From: Luzula sylvatica
Lineage: Eukaryota; Streptophyta; Magnoliopsida; Poales; Juncaceae
Direction: 5' to 3'
Length of the DNA: 64,000 nucleotides
NCBI GenBank assembly: GCA_946800325.1
Contig: OX326958.1
Span: forward strand, 63,902,366-63,966,365
The notes under the pieces are model-generated. The model ran no database searches and was not told the DNA's origin. It saw only the letters and a program-made list of their open reading frames with translations. Shown here one piece after another: positions 48,721 through 61,149 of the stretch (within the stretch, counting starts at the first letter, position 1; every line of letters begins with the position of its first letter). Both the position numbers and the translations under genes were made by a program.

Positions 48721-48740
48721 CTTTTTTTATGTTAACAACT

Positions 48741-48995
48741 ATTATATAGAACTTCTACTTTTACATGGAATTATACTAAATACATTCATATTGACTCAAT
48801 ATTAAATAGATTCAGACTAATCCGATATGTCTGGATGCCAATAATACCAAGCACCTTATCTTTTTCGACATGCATAAACTTCTCTGAAACTGAATGTCGT
48901 CGATGAACATCACCATAAGACCTCCAAATCTGGAATAGTCTCAAATTAAATGAAAAGAAAGTTGAATACATGAATTTTTGAGCTTAAGAATTGTA
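48741..48995. repeat. Dispersed fragment shared with 60456-60575
   Basis: About 48860-48990 and 60460-60570 share a stretch of roughly 110 bp (aatgtc(g/a)tcga(t/c)gaacatcac followed by attaaatgaaaagaaagttg). Read on the minus strand, one frame gives VMFIDDIQF here and VMFVDDIHF in the other copy. That is faintly like an RT F-x-DD box, but too short to assign. Confidence 0.4.
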
Positions 48996-49004
48996 AATAT
49001 ACTC

Positions 49005-49540
49005 AAACAAATTTATACTTTTATCATAATCTTACCTACAATTCTTGCTCTCACATTGTGACACATTACCATAATATAAATCATTCATTTATGACTAAGA
49101 TTGATTTTAACACTTGAATCCTCCAAATAGACATGGTCATTTATATCTTAATAAATTCCAAAAAATAATTATATAGCAATATAAATAAATTACTTTTATG
49201 ATAATCTTATCTACAATTCTTGCTCTCACATTGTGCCACATTACCATAACCTAAATCATTCATTTATGGCTAAGGTTGATTTTAACACTTGAATCCTTCA
49301 AATAAACATGGTCATTTATATCTTAGTACATATCAAAAAATAATTATATAACAATATAAATAAATTTATACTTCTATATAATCTTACACACTTTTGCTCT
49401 CATCTCATGCTTCAACATCATATAAAAAATCTAGACCATCCATTTTGATGATCCAATAATTGTAACCAATTTAGCACTAAATTTCTTTGAATATACATGA
49501 TTTTTTATATCCAAACACGTACAAAAAATAATCAATCACT
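49005..49540. repeat. Tandem repeat, about 176-bp unit, three copies
   Basis: The anchor ataatctta recurs at about 49026, 49201 and 49378. Each unit contains a cttgctctcacattgtg-like block, an aatcattcatttatg block and a catggtcatttatatc block. The third copy is more diverged. Non-coding and AT-rich. Confidence 0.8.
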
Positions 49541-50149
49541 TATTTTTATGGACTATGTCCACACAAATAAATTATTTCAATATTCTTTTATTAACTTTTT
49601 TGTCTTTGACATAATTTTATTTTTAATTACAAAACCATATTTTGGGTCCCATATCAGTTTTGTATTATTCTTATTATTGTTTTGTAACAATAATATTTTG
49701 GATCCAGAATATCAGTTTTAATTACAAAACAATAATAACAATAATATTTTTGTTTTATGAATGATAATATGATATTTTGGGTTTTTAGGACGGAATATCA
49801 GTTTTTTAATTACAAATCCAGAATATCAGTTTTTTTCTATTATTGTTATTATTGTTTTGTATTTTTGTATTTTTTTATTTTTTCAAGAATAAAACTGATA
49901 TTCTGGATTTTTTAAAGGATAAATATGGTACTTGGGATTTTGAGATGTGTAAAGATGTAAACCCACATTTATATTTTTATTATATTTTCTAAAAAAATTC
50001 AATGATAAAAATGATATTTTGGACTTTTGGAAGGATAAATATGGTATTTAATTTTTCGAAAGCTGAATATGATACTTTTGTTTTTTAGGAGGGTAATATG
50101 TAAATCCCCATTCTAATTTTATTATTTATTACTATTATAATAATGATAG

Positions 50150-50154
50150 TAGTA

Positions 50155-50202
<48 letters not shown>
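50150..50202. repeat. (AAT)n/(ATT)n microsatellite
   Basis: About six AAT units are followed by about twelve ATT units, so the tract can fold back on itself. Confidence 0.95.
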
Positions 50203-50203
<1 letters not shown>

Positions 50204-50499
50204 AAGAAGGTTAGTTACTCTTATAAAAATTCAAAATATGTAGGATTTATTATCAACACCATTTAAATAGAGTGATAATATAAAGAATTGCCCTACTTAT
50301 AAACGAATCATCGCCTCTCTCCCTCTCTTTGATTGATTATTGAAGTAATTTATGTATTTCTGGAGGGTTTATGTGAATGTCAAATTGCTAAATTATTCCA
50401 TGGTTGGATTGAACATGGAAGAGTTTATTTGCGAGGATAAAAAGATCGTCCATAACTATAGGAAGTGCAAAATATGAACAAAATTATTTCCAATAAAAT

Positions 50500-51770
50500 A
50501 ATAAAAACGTATCTTGTTTAAGTCTTCAATTACTCAGTTCTTTGAGAAAAAAATTGAAAATTGAGTATTTTGCTTATTTAAGACATCAATTTTTGTATTT
50601 TGTTGTTTTTTTTTTTAAAAAAAATAGGATAATTTTTAAGTTCGAAGTTGTTAGTCTTCAATTTTTGTATTTTTCGAAATTTAAAAAAAAAATAGAAATT
50701 TGCATGTGTTAGATTTAAATTACGGAGTATTTTTAAGAAAACATCAAAATTAGGTTGTTTGGTCGTTTTACACATTAATTTTGGATATTTTTTAGAAAAA
50801 TAGGTTAATTATATTTTTTACGGTATTAGACTTTGTTTTTTTGCATTTTTGTGAAATTTCTGAAAAAATAAAAATTTGCTTGTGTTAGACTTGAATTACG
50901 GAGTTTTTTAAGACAACATGAAAATTGAGTATTTTTTTATCGTGTTAGACTTCAATTTTAAATTTTTTTAGAAAAATACGATAATTGATTTTTTTTTTTG
51001 TAGGTGTTAGATAATTGCTTTTTATAAGATGTTCGATTTCACTTTTTGTATTTTTGCGAATTTTTTCAAACAAAATAAGAAATTTTTTTGTGTTAGTCTT
51101 TAAAAAAATTTCAAGGACTACATGAAAATTAAGTATTTTTGCTCGTATTAGATTTAAATTTTGGAATTCTTTAGAAAAATATGATAATTCATTATTTTGA
51201 ATGTGTTAGACTTCATTTTTTACATTTTATTGAAGAGAAATTTACTTGTGTGATTCTTCAATTAGGAATTTATTTAGGACAACATGAAAAATATTTTGTT
51301 CGTGTTAAATAGTTTTATTTTGTAGAAAAATAATTGATTTTTTTGAAGCTGTTACACTTTATTTTTTGCATTTTTGCAACATTTTTTGAAATAAAAATAT
51401 ATATTTGCTTGTTTTAGTCTCCGGTTCCGGATTTTTTTAGATAAACTTGAAATTCAAGTATTATTCTGCTCATTTTACAATTTGATTTTTGAATTCTTCA
51501 GAAAAATAGGATATTTAATTTTTCAAAGGTATTGGTATACTTCACTTTTTGAATTTTTGCGATTTTGTTTAAAAAATATATGTTTGCTTGTGTAAATTTT
51601 CAATTACGGAGTGTTTTAGGACAACATTAAAATTGAGTATTTTCATCATGTTAGACTTTTATTTTAAAATTCTTTAGAAAACGAAGACAATTGATTTTTT
51701 TTAAGCTGTTAGCCTCCAATTCTCGCATTTTTACATAATTTTTGAAAAATTATTCAAAACAATTGTAACA
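50500..51770. repeat. AT-rich degenerate tandem array, unit about 155-210 bp
   Basis: The anchor attacgga...aagacaacatgaaaattgagtattt recurs near 50720, 50896, 51109, 51261, 51425 and 51603. Between anchors come a gtgttagactt block, a tttagaaaaata-gataattga block and an attttttgcg block in constant order. No coding potential. The flanks (49540-50500) are AT-rich with gatattttgg motifs and no gene. Confidence 0.75.
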
Positions 51771-51929
51771 AACAAAAAATGAAATCTAACACATGCAAAA
51801 TAGTGAATTATGATGTTTTTCGAAAAAATATCAAAATTGAAGTCTAACAACAGCAAAAAAAAATCAAAATTTAAAAATTATTCCTAAATTCAAGTCTAAC
51901 ATTTGCACGTCACATGCCTTCAAACTATT

Positions 51930-52535
51930 TTGGGATTTCTCAAAACCCCCTAACTAGTTTAATTCTTCAAAAATTCCCTACTAGTGTTATCTTTCATTTT
52001 CCATCCAAATTATTTTTTTGACCAAAATACCCTCACAATTTATTTTATACTTGAATTTATTTTATAAATTAATAAATATATAATATTTTGTAATATAATA
52101 TTTCATAATATTATATGATGATATTTATTATACTATTCTATAATTTATTATTTGATTTTTATATAAAATTATTTCTTGTAAAAATTAAAAATGTAATGTG
52201 AAATAGTATTTATTTAATAAAATAACGTTTTTATATATATTATAAAAAGTAAAAAAAAATAGTGAGTTTTAAAATATTATCATAAACCATTTTTAATCTG
52301 AATAAATTGAAATATTTAATTTATTTATGTATTTATTAATTTATAAAATAAAATCAAGAAGGATATTTTTGTCCAAAAAACAAATTGAGTGGAATGTTAA
52401 AATTAACCTTTGTAGGGGGTTTTTGAAGAATTAAACTCAATTTATATGGAATTTTTCAAATAATCTAAAAGTAAGGAAGCTTTTGATGAATTCCAAAAAA
52501 GTTAGGGGATTTTTTGAAGAATTCTCCAAATATTT
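51930..52535. repeat. Candidate inverted-repeat insertion downstream of SCPL-2
   Basis: Absent from the matching position downstream of SCPL-1 (23400-23430). Ends carry inverted ttgaagaatt/aattcttcaa and ccccctaac/gttagggg motifs, repeated more than once at each side. The interior is very AT-rich. The target duplication is not resolved. Confidence 0.5.
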
Positions 52536-52824
52536 TTTATTGTCATTTGCAGAATAGGAAAAAATAATGTACACACATTCAATTAAACTCGAGAAATTGA
52601 AGGACAAGAAACCTATGACAACTTTATTTAAAATGTAAAATTGAAATTGAAGGAGAAAAATGAATATAATTCAAGGTACACTTTTTGAAGTACATGAATA
52701 CAATCACCACAGTTTTTTCAACAAAGCTAGTTTCACAGAATAAAAAAAAAACATTCACTAAACGTTCTGCTGACTAGACCAATAGTTGTTTTATTGATTC
52801 TTTTTACTATCACATTCCATTTTG

Positions 52825-55800
52825 TCAGAGCGAGTCTGAACCGTCGATCCACCGTTGGTATGCAACCAATGCTTCGCGAGGCATCCACTCCATTGCGGTA
52901 TGGCCGCCTCCCTGTACACGCAAAGCTATCTTCTTAGAAACCCTAATCATTGTTTTTCAATAAAATACTTCACAAATATTACACAAAGCTATACCTTAAA
53001 TGTCGCAAATAGTACATTGTTTGCGTACCGAACCGCGTACCTGTCAATATCATTAATTTACAAGGCAGTTAATATCGGTGCTTTAAAATTCTCCTACTGA
53101 AGTCAAAAAATTAAGAAAGTTCAATACGATTTGGATCTTTTGGAAAAGAAAATTTACCCTGCAATTTGATCACCAACAAACCATGGATGCCATTTCTCAA
53201 TTTCGACATAGTTAAATGACTTGATCCATTCATGCGTAGCAATGTACGGTATTGCCATATCATGATCACCACTACAAAATAAATAAATAAATGAAGTACG
53301 TAAATATTGGATTGATCTTTAAGTTTACATTAATAAAAAGAACACGTTTGAATTTTACCAGAAATAACAGTCAAAGAAAATGGCATACTTATTTCACAAA
53401 AAAGAAAGAAAAGAAAAAGGCTCATGCGTCTCACTGAAAATATAAAAAAAGTTTAATTCTTTACCTGTAGATAAAGGCTCTGTATCCTTTCGAGGTGAGA
53501 TTAAGATGGTAAGGGGTTAAATTGAAAACATTTGTCTCGTACTTAATACGGTCTGAACAGCGCATCCATGGTCGACGAGTTACTTCAATCTGTGAATGTT
53601 GAAACAACAAAATTGCATTTAATTATGACCGATTAATTTACTGAGACTAGCACAAGCTGGTATGAACAGTATAGAGTTTCAAGAGAAACAGCAAACCGGT
53701 TTTGCGTGCAACATTTCCCTTGCAATCCTTGAATCAAAGAGCCTTTGTGGAGTTAATTCATACTCCTGCGAAAAGAACATTACTAAGAATTTGAAACCAC
53801 AATAATGTTAATCAAAATTCCACATTTATACAATATACATTGTACTTTTGTGGGTTATATTCATAATTTTTTAATTAGGTGTGTTATAAATTTGAAAATC
53901 CAAATATTACAAGGAGTTGTTTTGCCTTGTTATGTTTATATTCTTATTAAACCTAATTCATTTACAAAGATAGATATTTAACACGAGTAATACCAAATTG
54001 AAAGAAAGAAAAAAGAACAATAGTAACCTGACAGTATATACCGAAGCGCGGTTCTACTCCGTAGTTGCTATTGAGCATCTCAATGGATTCATATTCATCA
54101 GATTCCATCGAAAGTCCCATTTGATGGTGACATGGCAAGGTCAGGACATGGTACTTATTTATTCCTTTAAGATGCTATGATTCATAAACAAAACAATACA
54201 GAGCAAATCAATATTTAAGATTTGAATAGTTGAAGCAGAGAATATATATAATATTATTAATATACTTTTACATTTAACACAAAAAAATTACCTCGTCGAG
54301 AAGTTCCAAATTCTTCATACAATCCGGGTCGCTATTGTTCCAATATTTCCCACCGCAAGAAGTAGCCAAATTCTAAAAATATTTAGAATAATATTGAGAT
54401 ATTTTTCTTATTCCACGTACAAAGATTTAGATATTTTAGTTAGTTTAAAAAATAATTAATAATAAAAAAAATGAGTAAAGAAAAATAATTAATAATAATA
54501 ATGTTGATATCTAAGTTTAGGAAGTTACGTGGTAATGTTCATCGGATATGAGCCCCATTCGATGTGCATATGGTACTACAAAATTATTATTAAAATGCAT
54601 ATCCATTGCGGCATTTCCTAATGAATAACCCTGAAATAAGAAATGATAATCTCTCTCAAAACATTAAAACCATATATTAGGAAATATAATAAAAGACGCG
54701 CAATAATGAGTTATTATAACATATAAAACATAAACTGAACATAATTCAAATAAAAATAATGGAAGGACAAAAAATGATTTTTTTTGTGCAACCTTCAAGT
54801 TTATAGTCGTTTCATGTCCGCCTTCATTTCCTGAATCATTAAACAATCGAAACATTTAAACGTTAAAACCATATAATTCCTTTATTAATTGAAAGAAATT
54901 TTGATTATAAAATTAAGGTTGTATATAACTAGCATACCATTCACTATCTCCTGTGCCAATAATGGTACCAAAGTTCCACTGTAAGAACTACCGCTTATAT
55001 AGAAAGGATTCGACAGGAACTCGGGATAATCAGAGAACCACTGAATAAAAAAGTCAATTTTATTTAATTATTTGTTTGTATATTTGCAGAAAAGTGCGAG
55101 CAAGTCACAATTGAAATTTAATTCTAAAATCATACCTTCTTGAGAAAATCATAAATATCTGAAGTTGTGCTAGAATCATTTGACACGATATCTTCTTCAT
55201 TTTCATAGTACGAGTATCCTGTTCCCACCGGTGCATCAATAAATAATACATTAGATACCTGTTACATTCATATACATTTTTAGCAATCAGATTTACCAAG
55301 CCGAAAAGTTTACGAAAAAGATTATGAAATAAAAATTATTGTATTTAAAAAATGGGTTAACAAATAGAGCGTGCCTTAGTCCATGAAAAAGGGTTTTGCT
55401 TGGTCCGTACCGGATCCTTGATATGGACTGAATTGCTCTGTATATTGAATGGACCTGAACAAAAGAGTGTAAAATACCGTTCGATTTTATGATTTCTTAT
55501 TTTGATATTATTAACAACTACTGGTGCAGACCCGATACAAATGGTATTTAGCTATTTCGATATTTCCCATTAACATACCATTACAGAACCCATTTAAAAT
55601 AAAATTGACAAATAATATATTCATAACTCACCGATTAAATGTACAAGTGCACTTAGCGCGCTGCATCCAGGGCCTCCATTTATCCGAAAGGTAATGGGAT
55701 CTTTGCTAGGGGTTCTCTCTGAAGTTGCAAAGTAGTAATATAAGTGTCTCATTTGCAACTCACTACCTAGTGTTATGTATCTGCACGCAATAGATTCAAA

Positions 55801-56089
55801 CAAAACTAAATTATGGGAACCGCTCTGTATGCGTTGTTTCGATTAAGATAGTTCCACATAAAATTAAAGATTTAGAAAAAAAACTAAAAAAGACCATAAT
55901 TTCCTTTTAATTTTTTGCTGATATTGAGAATTGAACTAACCCTGCATAATGCTTGGAAAGAAATTCGCCTTGGTATCCAGGAAATTCTTTCACCTCTGCC
56001 TCTAAGGGCGCCCCGATTATGATTTGAACAGCAAAAATAAGCAATAATAAGAGCTTGAAAATTCGATACTCGACAAAGTTCGCCATCAT
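52825..56089 (-). CDS. Serine carboxypeptidase-like protein 2 (S10), tandem paralogue
   Basis: The fourteen exons are 56089-55941, 55780-55632, 55454-55375, 55258-55136, 55040-54938, 54830-54793, 54630-54529, 54372-54292, 54174-54028, 53765-53697, 53589-53465, 53271-53158, 53040-52995 and 52911-52825. Every exon has the same length as in SCPL-1, giving 470 aa with no stop or frameshift. The start is the first of two adjacent ATGs (MMANFVEYRIF), by alignment with SCPL-1; an upstream in-frame ATG exists but its extra residues precede the signal peptide. The triad is kept: Ser186 in GSSYSG, Asp in SGDHDM, His446 in GGGHTA. Residue 185 is Ser, again not acidic. GGPGCSALS is intact. Intron 3 again has a GC donor. 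Confidence 0.95.
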
Positions 56090-57084
56090 CCTCCTCCTTG
56101 AGAAAGTAGGGTTTATAATCTGAGATTTTACCAGATTAGATTGTTCTTTCAACAAGTGGGAGAACATGAGTTTGCATTAACACCTTGTCATATATTGCTG
56201 TGCCACATACATCGTTCTTGTAGGAATGAACAAATTTGCATTAACACTTGTCATTTATTGCTATGACACATACATCATTCTTATTGGACCGGATTAATGC
56301 CAAGAATAGAAACGTGTTAACACATAAATCTGCCATGTGTAAATGAGTTTGACTGACGACAAAAATATGCACAGGCCTTCTATCATGCCTTCCAATTTTC
56401 CCCATACTTTCGTGATGACATCATCTTTGATGATTAATCCATTAATTATCCCTTCTCAATTAACGATTTAATTCATATTTATTAATAGTTGAATATTTCT
56501 AATTAATCTTTAATTGGTAAGGATCTTAATTACGTGTTAAATTTTTAGTAATAAAGAATTAATTGTTAATTAACTTTGTTAATGATGATTTAATTAGGAA
56601 TGATGATGACATCATGAAAATATGGGAAAATGGAGGAAGAAAATAGAATATTCCATATATACGCAAAGAACATATATATGATGCCATCAGATTTCAACCA
56701 AACATCCTGGTACTAACTCACTTAAATAACATTCTTGTTAATTCAGCGATTCTTGTTAATTACAATTAAGTAAATTAGTTAGGAATTGGTCAATGAGTTC
56801 GTAGTTGAGTTGGTTGAGTGTGAAACACAAAAAATCATATTTTGGATGAGAGTGTGAATTCAATTCTTATTGACATTAATGAACGGAGGATATATGCGTT
56901 TTTTCCATTTATTGTAAAAAAAAAGATGTTAGAAATTAATGATGACGACAAAGTGTAATTTTTCTATACGCATCGCGGACAACAGAGATAAAAGGGAGAA
57001 AAAAATATAAAAGATGAAACCAAAAAATTTCGATTAAACTTATCCGTTCTCAACTCCCAAAAGGAGCTATGATTTTTTTTCTAA
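56090..57084 (-). promoter_or_regulatory. SCPL-2 upstream region
   Basis: Similar to the SCPL-1 upstream DNA, including the tandem pair of about 75-bp segments (56170-56300). The CACGTG of SCPL-1 is aacgtg here. Beyond 56360 it is AT-rich with no gene. The duplication continues until the hAT insertion at 57093. Confidence 0.55.
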
Positions 57085-57092
57085 TACTTACC

Positions 57093-58896
57093 TAGGGATG
57101 TCAATTGTGTGGATATTGCACAAGCCGATCCGAACCGTATCCGAAGAAATATCCATATTCGAAAAAAATATACAGGTCCGAGTTGATCCGAATATGGATT
57201 TGGTTGTTAGTTTTAGGATCCGGAACCGGAACCGGATTCGATATTTGGTTTTGGTGCGAGCACTGGATCTGTGTTCCAAATCCGGATATTTTTATGATCC
57301 GAATACACTGAACCGAATTCTAGGGGTGTACAATAAATCAAAAACTCACCCAACCCGTCCAACCCAACCCGACCCGACCCCTTTTTTACGGGTTTGTATG
57401 CTAGTAAATTGGGTTTGGGTTTAAATTTTGAAAATCTGAAATTATGGGTCGGTTTATGGGTTAGAAATTAAATACCCGAATTAACCCAATCCGACCCGTA
57501 TTTTCTATTGTTAGTAATTATATTTAATAAAACTAAATATGTCAAGACTCTTTTTACGAATATGAAAGTATGACTTGCCATATTTTGAGAAAATGTGGAT
57601 AATGATAATTCATTTATTTCCTTTTATATATAAATTATTGCTTTGTTATGTTTTTGTTTTGAGGAAACAAATATAATCTGGCAATAATATATTTCTTCAT
57701 TCATAATATTATTTACTATTCATTATTTAATTAACAAAAAGATATGTATTTATATGTTTCATGAAAGAGAGGACTAATCATTTAATTTCATAAGATAATT
57801 TTTTATCGTTTCTTGATCCTCTTTCATGAAGAGAGTTCCACCAAAAATGTCTTTTTCATATTGCAATTGTCATTATTTCCATCACAAACTGACTTCCAGA
57901 TTTGAGTCCAAGGTAAAATAAATTATTAATCACTTTTTTCTTTCTTTCTTCTAATGTTTTCGATTTTGAGTTCTTAAATTTTGAATTAAATTGTCATATG
58001 GTTGATATATATTTAATATATGAAGTACATCATATATATTAATTGTGCTAATACATATTTTTTATTTCAGATAATAGATATAAATGTTGTGCTTAAAGTT
58101 TCTGATTAAATTACAAGATAGTATTTAAAAAATTTGATTTCTGAGATGTCGATTTTTTTTTAATTTGTAGTTTTGAATTTCATTATGTATGATGTTTTAG
58201 TGACATTATAAAATAAAATATATGCATTTTATTGTCTGCTAAGTATTAGTATTACATATAAAATTATTTTATTTCATGAAATTATTATGTGTTTAATTGC
58301 ATTATTATCAATCGATTTCAAAACTTATCCGACCCGGCCAACCCGCCCAACCCACCCAACCCGACCATTATCGTATTGAATGGGTTTTTTAAATATTATG
58401 AGTTGGGTCGGGTTAAAAAATTCAAACCCGACATGATTGGGTTGGGTCACAGTGGTCACCAAGATCTGTTTAACCCAACCCGTGTACACTCCTACCGAAT
58501 TCGAATATCCGGAACCGGATCCGGATACGTATATTATATGTTATTTTATGTATTATATTTGATATTAGTTGAAAATCATATACAAATTATTGATTTGTGA
58601 GTGATTTAAAATCACAATTATAAATTTACGTTTAAATACCGTTCATGTTACAAATTATATATATTTATAACTAAAAGCAAGTTATGTTATGATAACATAA
58701 TATCCGTTTAATATCCGAAAAAGAACCATATAAGTATTTGTATCCGACAATATCCGAAATATATCCGTATCCATTTATTATCCGAACCGTATCCGGATCT
58801 GGGTAATTTCGTATCAGGATCTGTATCCGAAAAATAATATGGATATGAATCTAGTATGACCACTATCCGAACCGGATCCGAACGTTGACACTCTCA
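57093..58896. mobile_element. Outer hAT-like element, host of a nested insertion
   Basis: 8-bp target duplication tacttacc at 57085-57092 and 58897-58904. Ends TAGGGATGTCAA and (other strand) TGAGAGTGTCAA form short imperfect inverted repeats. Without the nested element it is about 620 bp and filled with CCGAACC/GGATCCG/GTATCC motifs. No transposase. The uninterrupted site is visible upstream of SCPL-1 at about 28150. Confidence 0.82.
57321..58494. mobile_element. Inner hAT-like element
   Basis: 1174 bp, with TAGGGGTGTAC at the left and TAGGAGTGTAC (other strand) at the right. The 8-bp target duplication is ccgaattc at 57313-57320 and 58495-58502. Subterminal arrays of CCAACCCGACCC and its complement lie inside both ends, as in many plant hAT elements. 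The interior (57500-58300) is AT-rich with no transposase frame. Confidence 0.92.
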
Positions 58897-58904
58897 TACT
58901 TACC

Positions 58905-59879
58905 CTACCAGTATTTGACCATGATATTATTTATTTTTTATATACACGTTACATATACATATTATTGAGAAATTACATGTACTAAGTACTTATAAATATA
59001 TTTAATTCAATTAAACATTAATGAATTAAAATATAACATTATATTGAATATATAACTTGAAGGTACCTTGCTCCTCTACGGAGTCTTGTAAAATAAATTT
59101 ATCTATACTGATAATTACAGCCAAAGAAATATAAAAATATGATATTTGAGATTACTACGATATTATTCATATATACCAGGAGCTACCTCGTCCCGTTTCG
59201 GAGTATTTTTTCTTCGATATTGTTTAATAAAAATATTTATTTGTCCATTTTTTTACGTTAATTTTATATCGGCAATATGCATTTTTTAAACATGGTAAAT
59301 TTTTTGGTTAATATTCTAAAATATAAATTTTCGGTTATGTGTTATGTCATTTACATATTTGATATACAGTTTGTCTTGTTTATACCTTCTAAAAATATTT
59401 TTGTAGGTATGATATACCTTTTAGCTATATACGTGTCGATTGTGTGTAGAATGGGTAGGTTTGAAACTGTGCGCATACGGATGGAGAATGGTCAAACCGT
59501 ATCGATATAAATATAGTAGCCGTATATACGGATACGGTTCGGATATTATACAAATACAGATACGATTCAAATATAATCGAATAAGAATACATATACAAAT
59601 TAATTTCTGATACTCAAAAAGTCATTATATCATTGTTATATTATTTACTAAAAAAATTGTCCATGCAAAAAAAATGCAACTCTAATTGCTAATATTAATT
59701 ATTTTCATAAATAATATTTTAAAAAATTATAAATATGATAAATATATAAATAAATTATCATGCCAACCCTCAGAAATTGTAAATATTTTTATTATTTGAA
59801 ATATTTAAGTATCATTAATAAAAACAATCATAATAAACAAAATAACAAATAAATTAAAAAAAAAAGAAAAAATATATGA
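58905..59879. other. AT-rich spacer, distal end of the SCPL duplication
   Basis: 58905-59165 matches the region flanking the Helitron in copy 1 (28400-28550 joined to 32515-32630). From about 59440 GATACGG motifs appear. No gene seen. Confidence 0.5.
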
Positions 59880-60456
59880 TGATACATATATGATTTTGAT
59901 ATCCGTATCCTGATATCTTAACATGTATATGTATCCCGATTTGGATATGGTTATTATCCGTATTTGTATCCATAGCCGAGAACAAAATCGTTTACGTATT
60001 CTTATCCAGAAAAAAAACTATATGTTCCGTATCCGGTATCCATTCGGATACAAATATTTTTATTCGTATATGGCTATTTTCGGATACATATTAGTTTGGT
60101 TCAATTTGGGTCTTGATTTTTGTACAATGAATTGGAGTTGAATTCGGGTCTTCATATCATAATTATTTGAAAAACAATCATAAAAACTCAGAAAAAAAAT
60201 AACCAATAAATTAAAAAATATATATATATATATAATGATACGCGTATTATTTTAATATATGTATCATGATATCCGAATATGTATATGTATCCGAATTTGT
60301 ATTATCCGTATATGTATCCTAAAAAACAAAAAATATGGATATTATCCGTATTTGTATCCGTATCCGGGAACAAAATCGTTTACCGTACTGTATTCGGAAA
60401 AAAAAAAATCCGTTCCGTAACCGATATTTGTTCGGACACAAATATTTGTTTTTACA
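59880..60456. repeat. Tandem pair of GTATCC-rich units, about 350 bp
   Basis: Two imperfect copies (from about 59880 and 60230) share gatatcc(g), ttattatccgtatttgtatcc, gaacaaaatcgttta and ggatacaaatattt-like blocks in the same order. Non-coding. Confidence 0.7.
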
Positions 60457-60587
60457 TGCAACTTCTGTGAAAATGAATGTCATCGACGAACATCACTATA
60501 AGATCTTCAAATCTGAAGTGGCGTTTAAAATTAAATGAAAAGAAAGTTGTATACATTAAATTTTGAGCTTAATAGTTGACTAGTCAG

Positions 60588-61136
60588 CTATGTTACGTCG
60601 ATACTTCAAAAATACAGAAGTATTCTGAGAATACGGGTATCCGATACGGATATGGATACGATACGGTTCGAATACGTATCGGATACGCCACGTGGCGTAT
60701 CCGATTATTTTAATATTTATTTTTTTGGATACGGCGGGAATACGGCAAGGATACGACTGGGATACGTTCAGGATACGACTGTGATACGTTCAGGATACGA
60801 CTGAGATACTCTATTTAGGATATTTTGGTCAATTATATATTTTGGCCCATAATATTTTTAAATAAATTATATAGGATACTTCTAAATTAGTTCTATGATA
60901 TTTTTATGATACTTGTATTGTCATGTTGATTTTATTTATTGTCATAATATTTAATTTAAAAATATTATTAATTTATTATTTAATTAATTGTTTATTTATT
61001 AATTATATACAATATAAATATATTAAAATAATAACTATATAACCATATCCGTATCCGTGATTTTATGAAAATTGTCGTATCGCCGTATCCGTATCGTATC
61101 GGATACGATATCCGTATCCGTATCCATGCAACATAA
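60588..61136. mobile_element. 549-bp hAT-like MITE with GATACG repeats
   Basis: Flanked by ctagtcag (60580-60587 and 61137-61144). The ends are CTATGTTAC and, on the other strand, TTATGTTGC. The interior has many GGATACG/CGTATCC motifs and the near-palindrome ACGCCACGTGGCGTAT. The flanking match extends one more base (a), so a 9-bp duplication is also possible. Confidence 0.75.
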
Positions 61137-61149
61137 CTAGTCAGTAAGT

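Larger units (their letters stand above)
33185..48725 (-). mobile_element. L1-type LINE, interrupted by solo LTR C and element D
   Basis: Flanked by a 15-bp target duplication tttatgttaacaact (33170-33184 and 48726-48740). The left end is a T-rich tract (33185-33206), which is the poly(A) tail on the minus strand. On the minus strand the order is ORF1 with two zinc knuckles, APE-type endonuclease, reverse transcriptase and a terminal zinc-binding domain, as in plant L1 elements. After removing C and D and their duplications the LINE is about 6.5 kb, full length or nearly so. The ORF1 ATG at 48720 lies almost at the 5' end. Confidence 0.93.

Noticed and set aside
57340..57385. Telomere-like CCCAACCC array
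   Set aside because: The words are CCAACCCGACCC, not the plant CCCTAAA repeat, and they are subterminal to a hAT-like element with its own target duplication.
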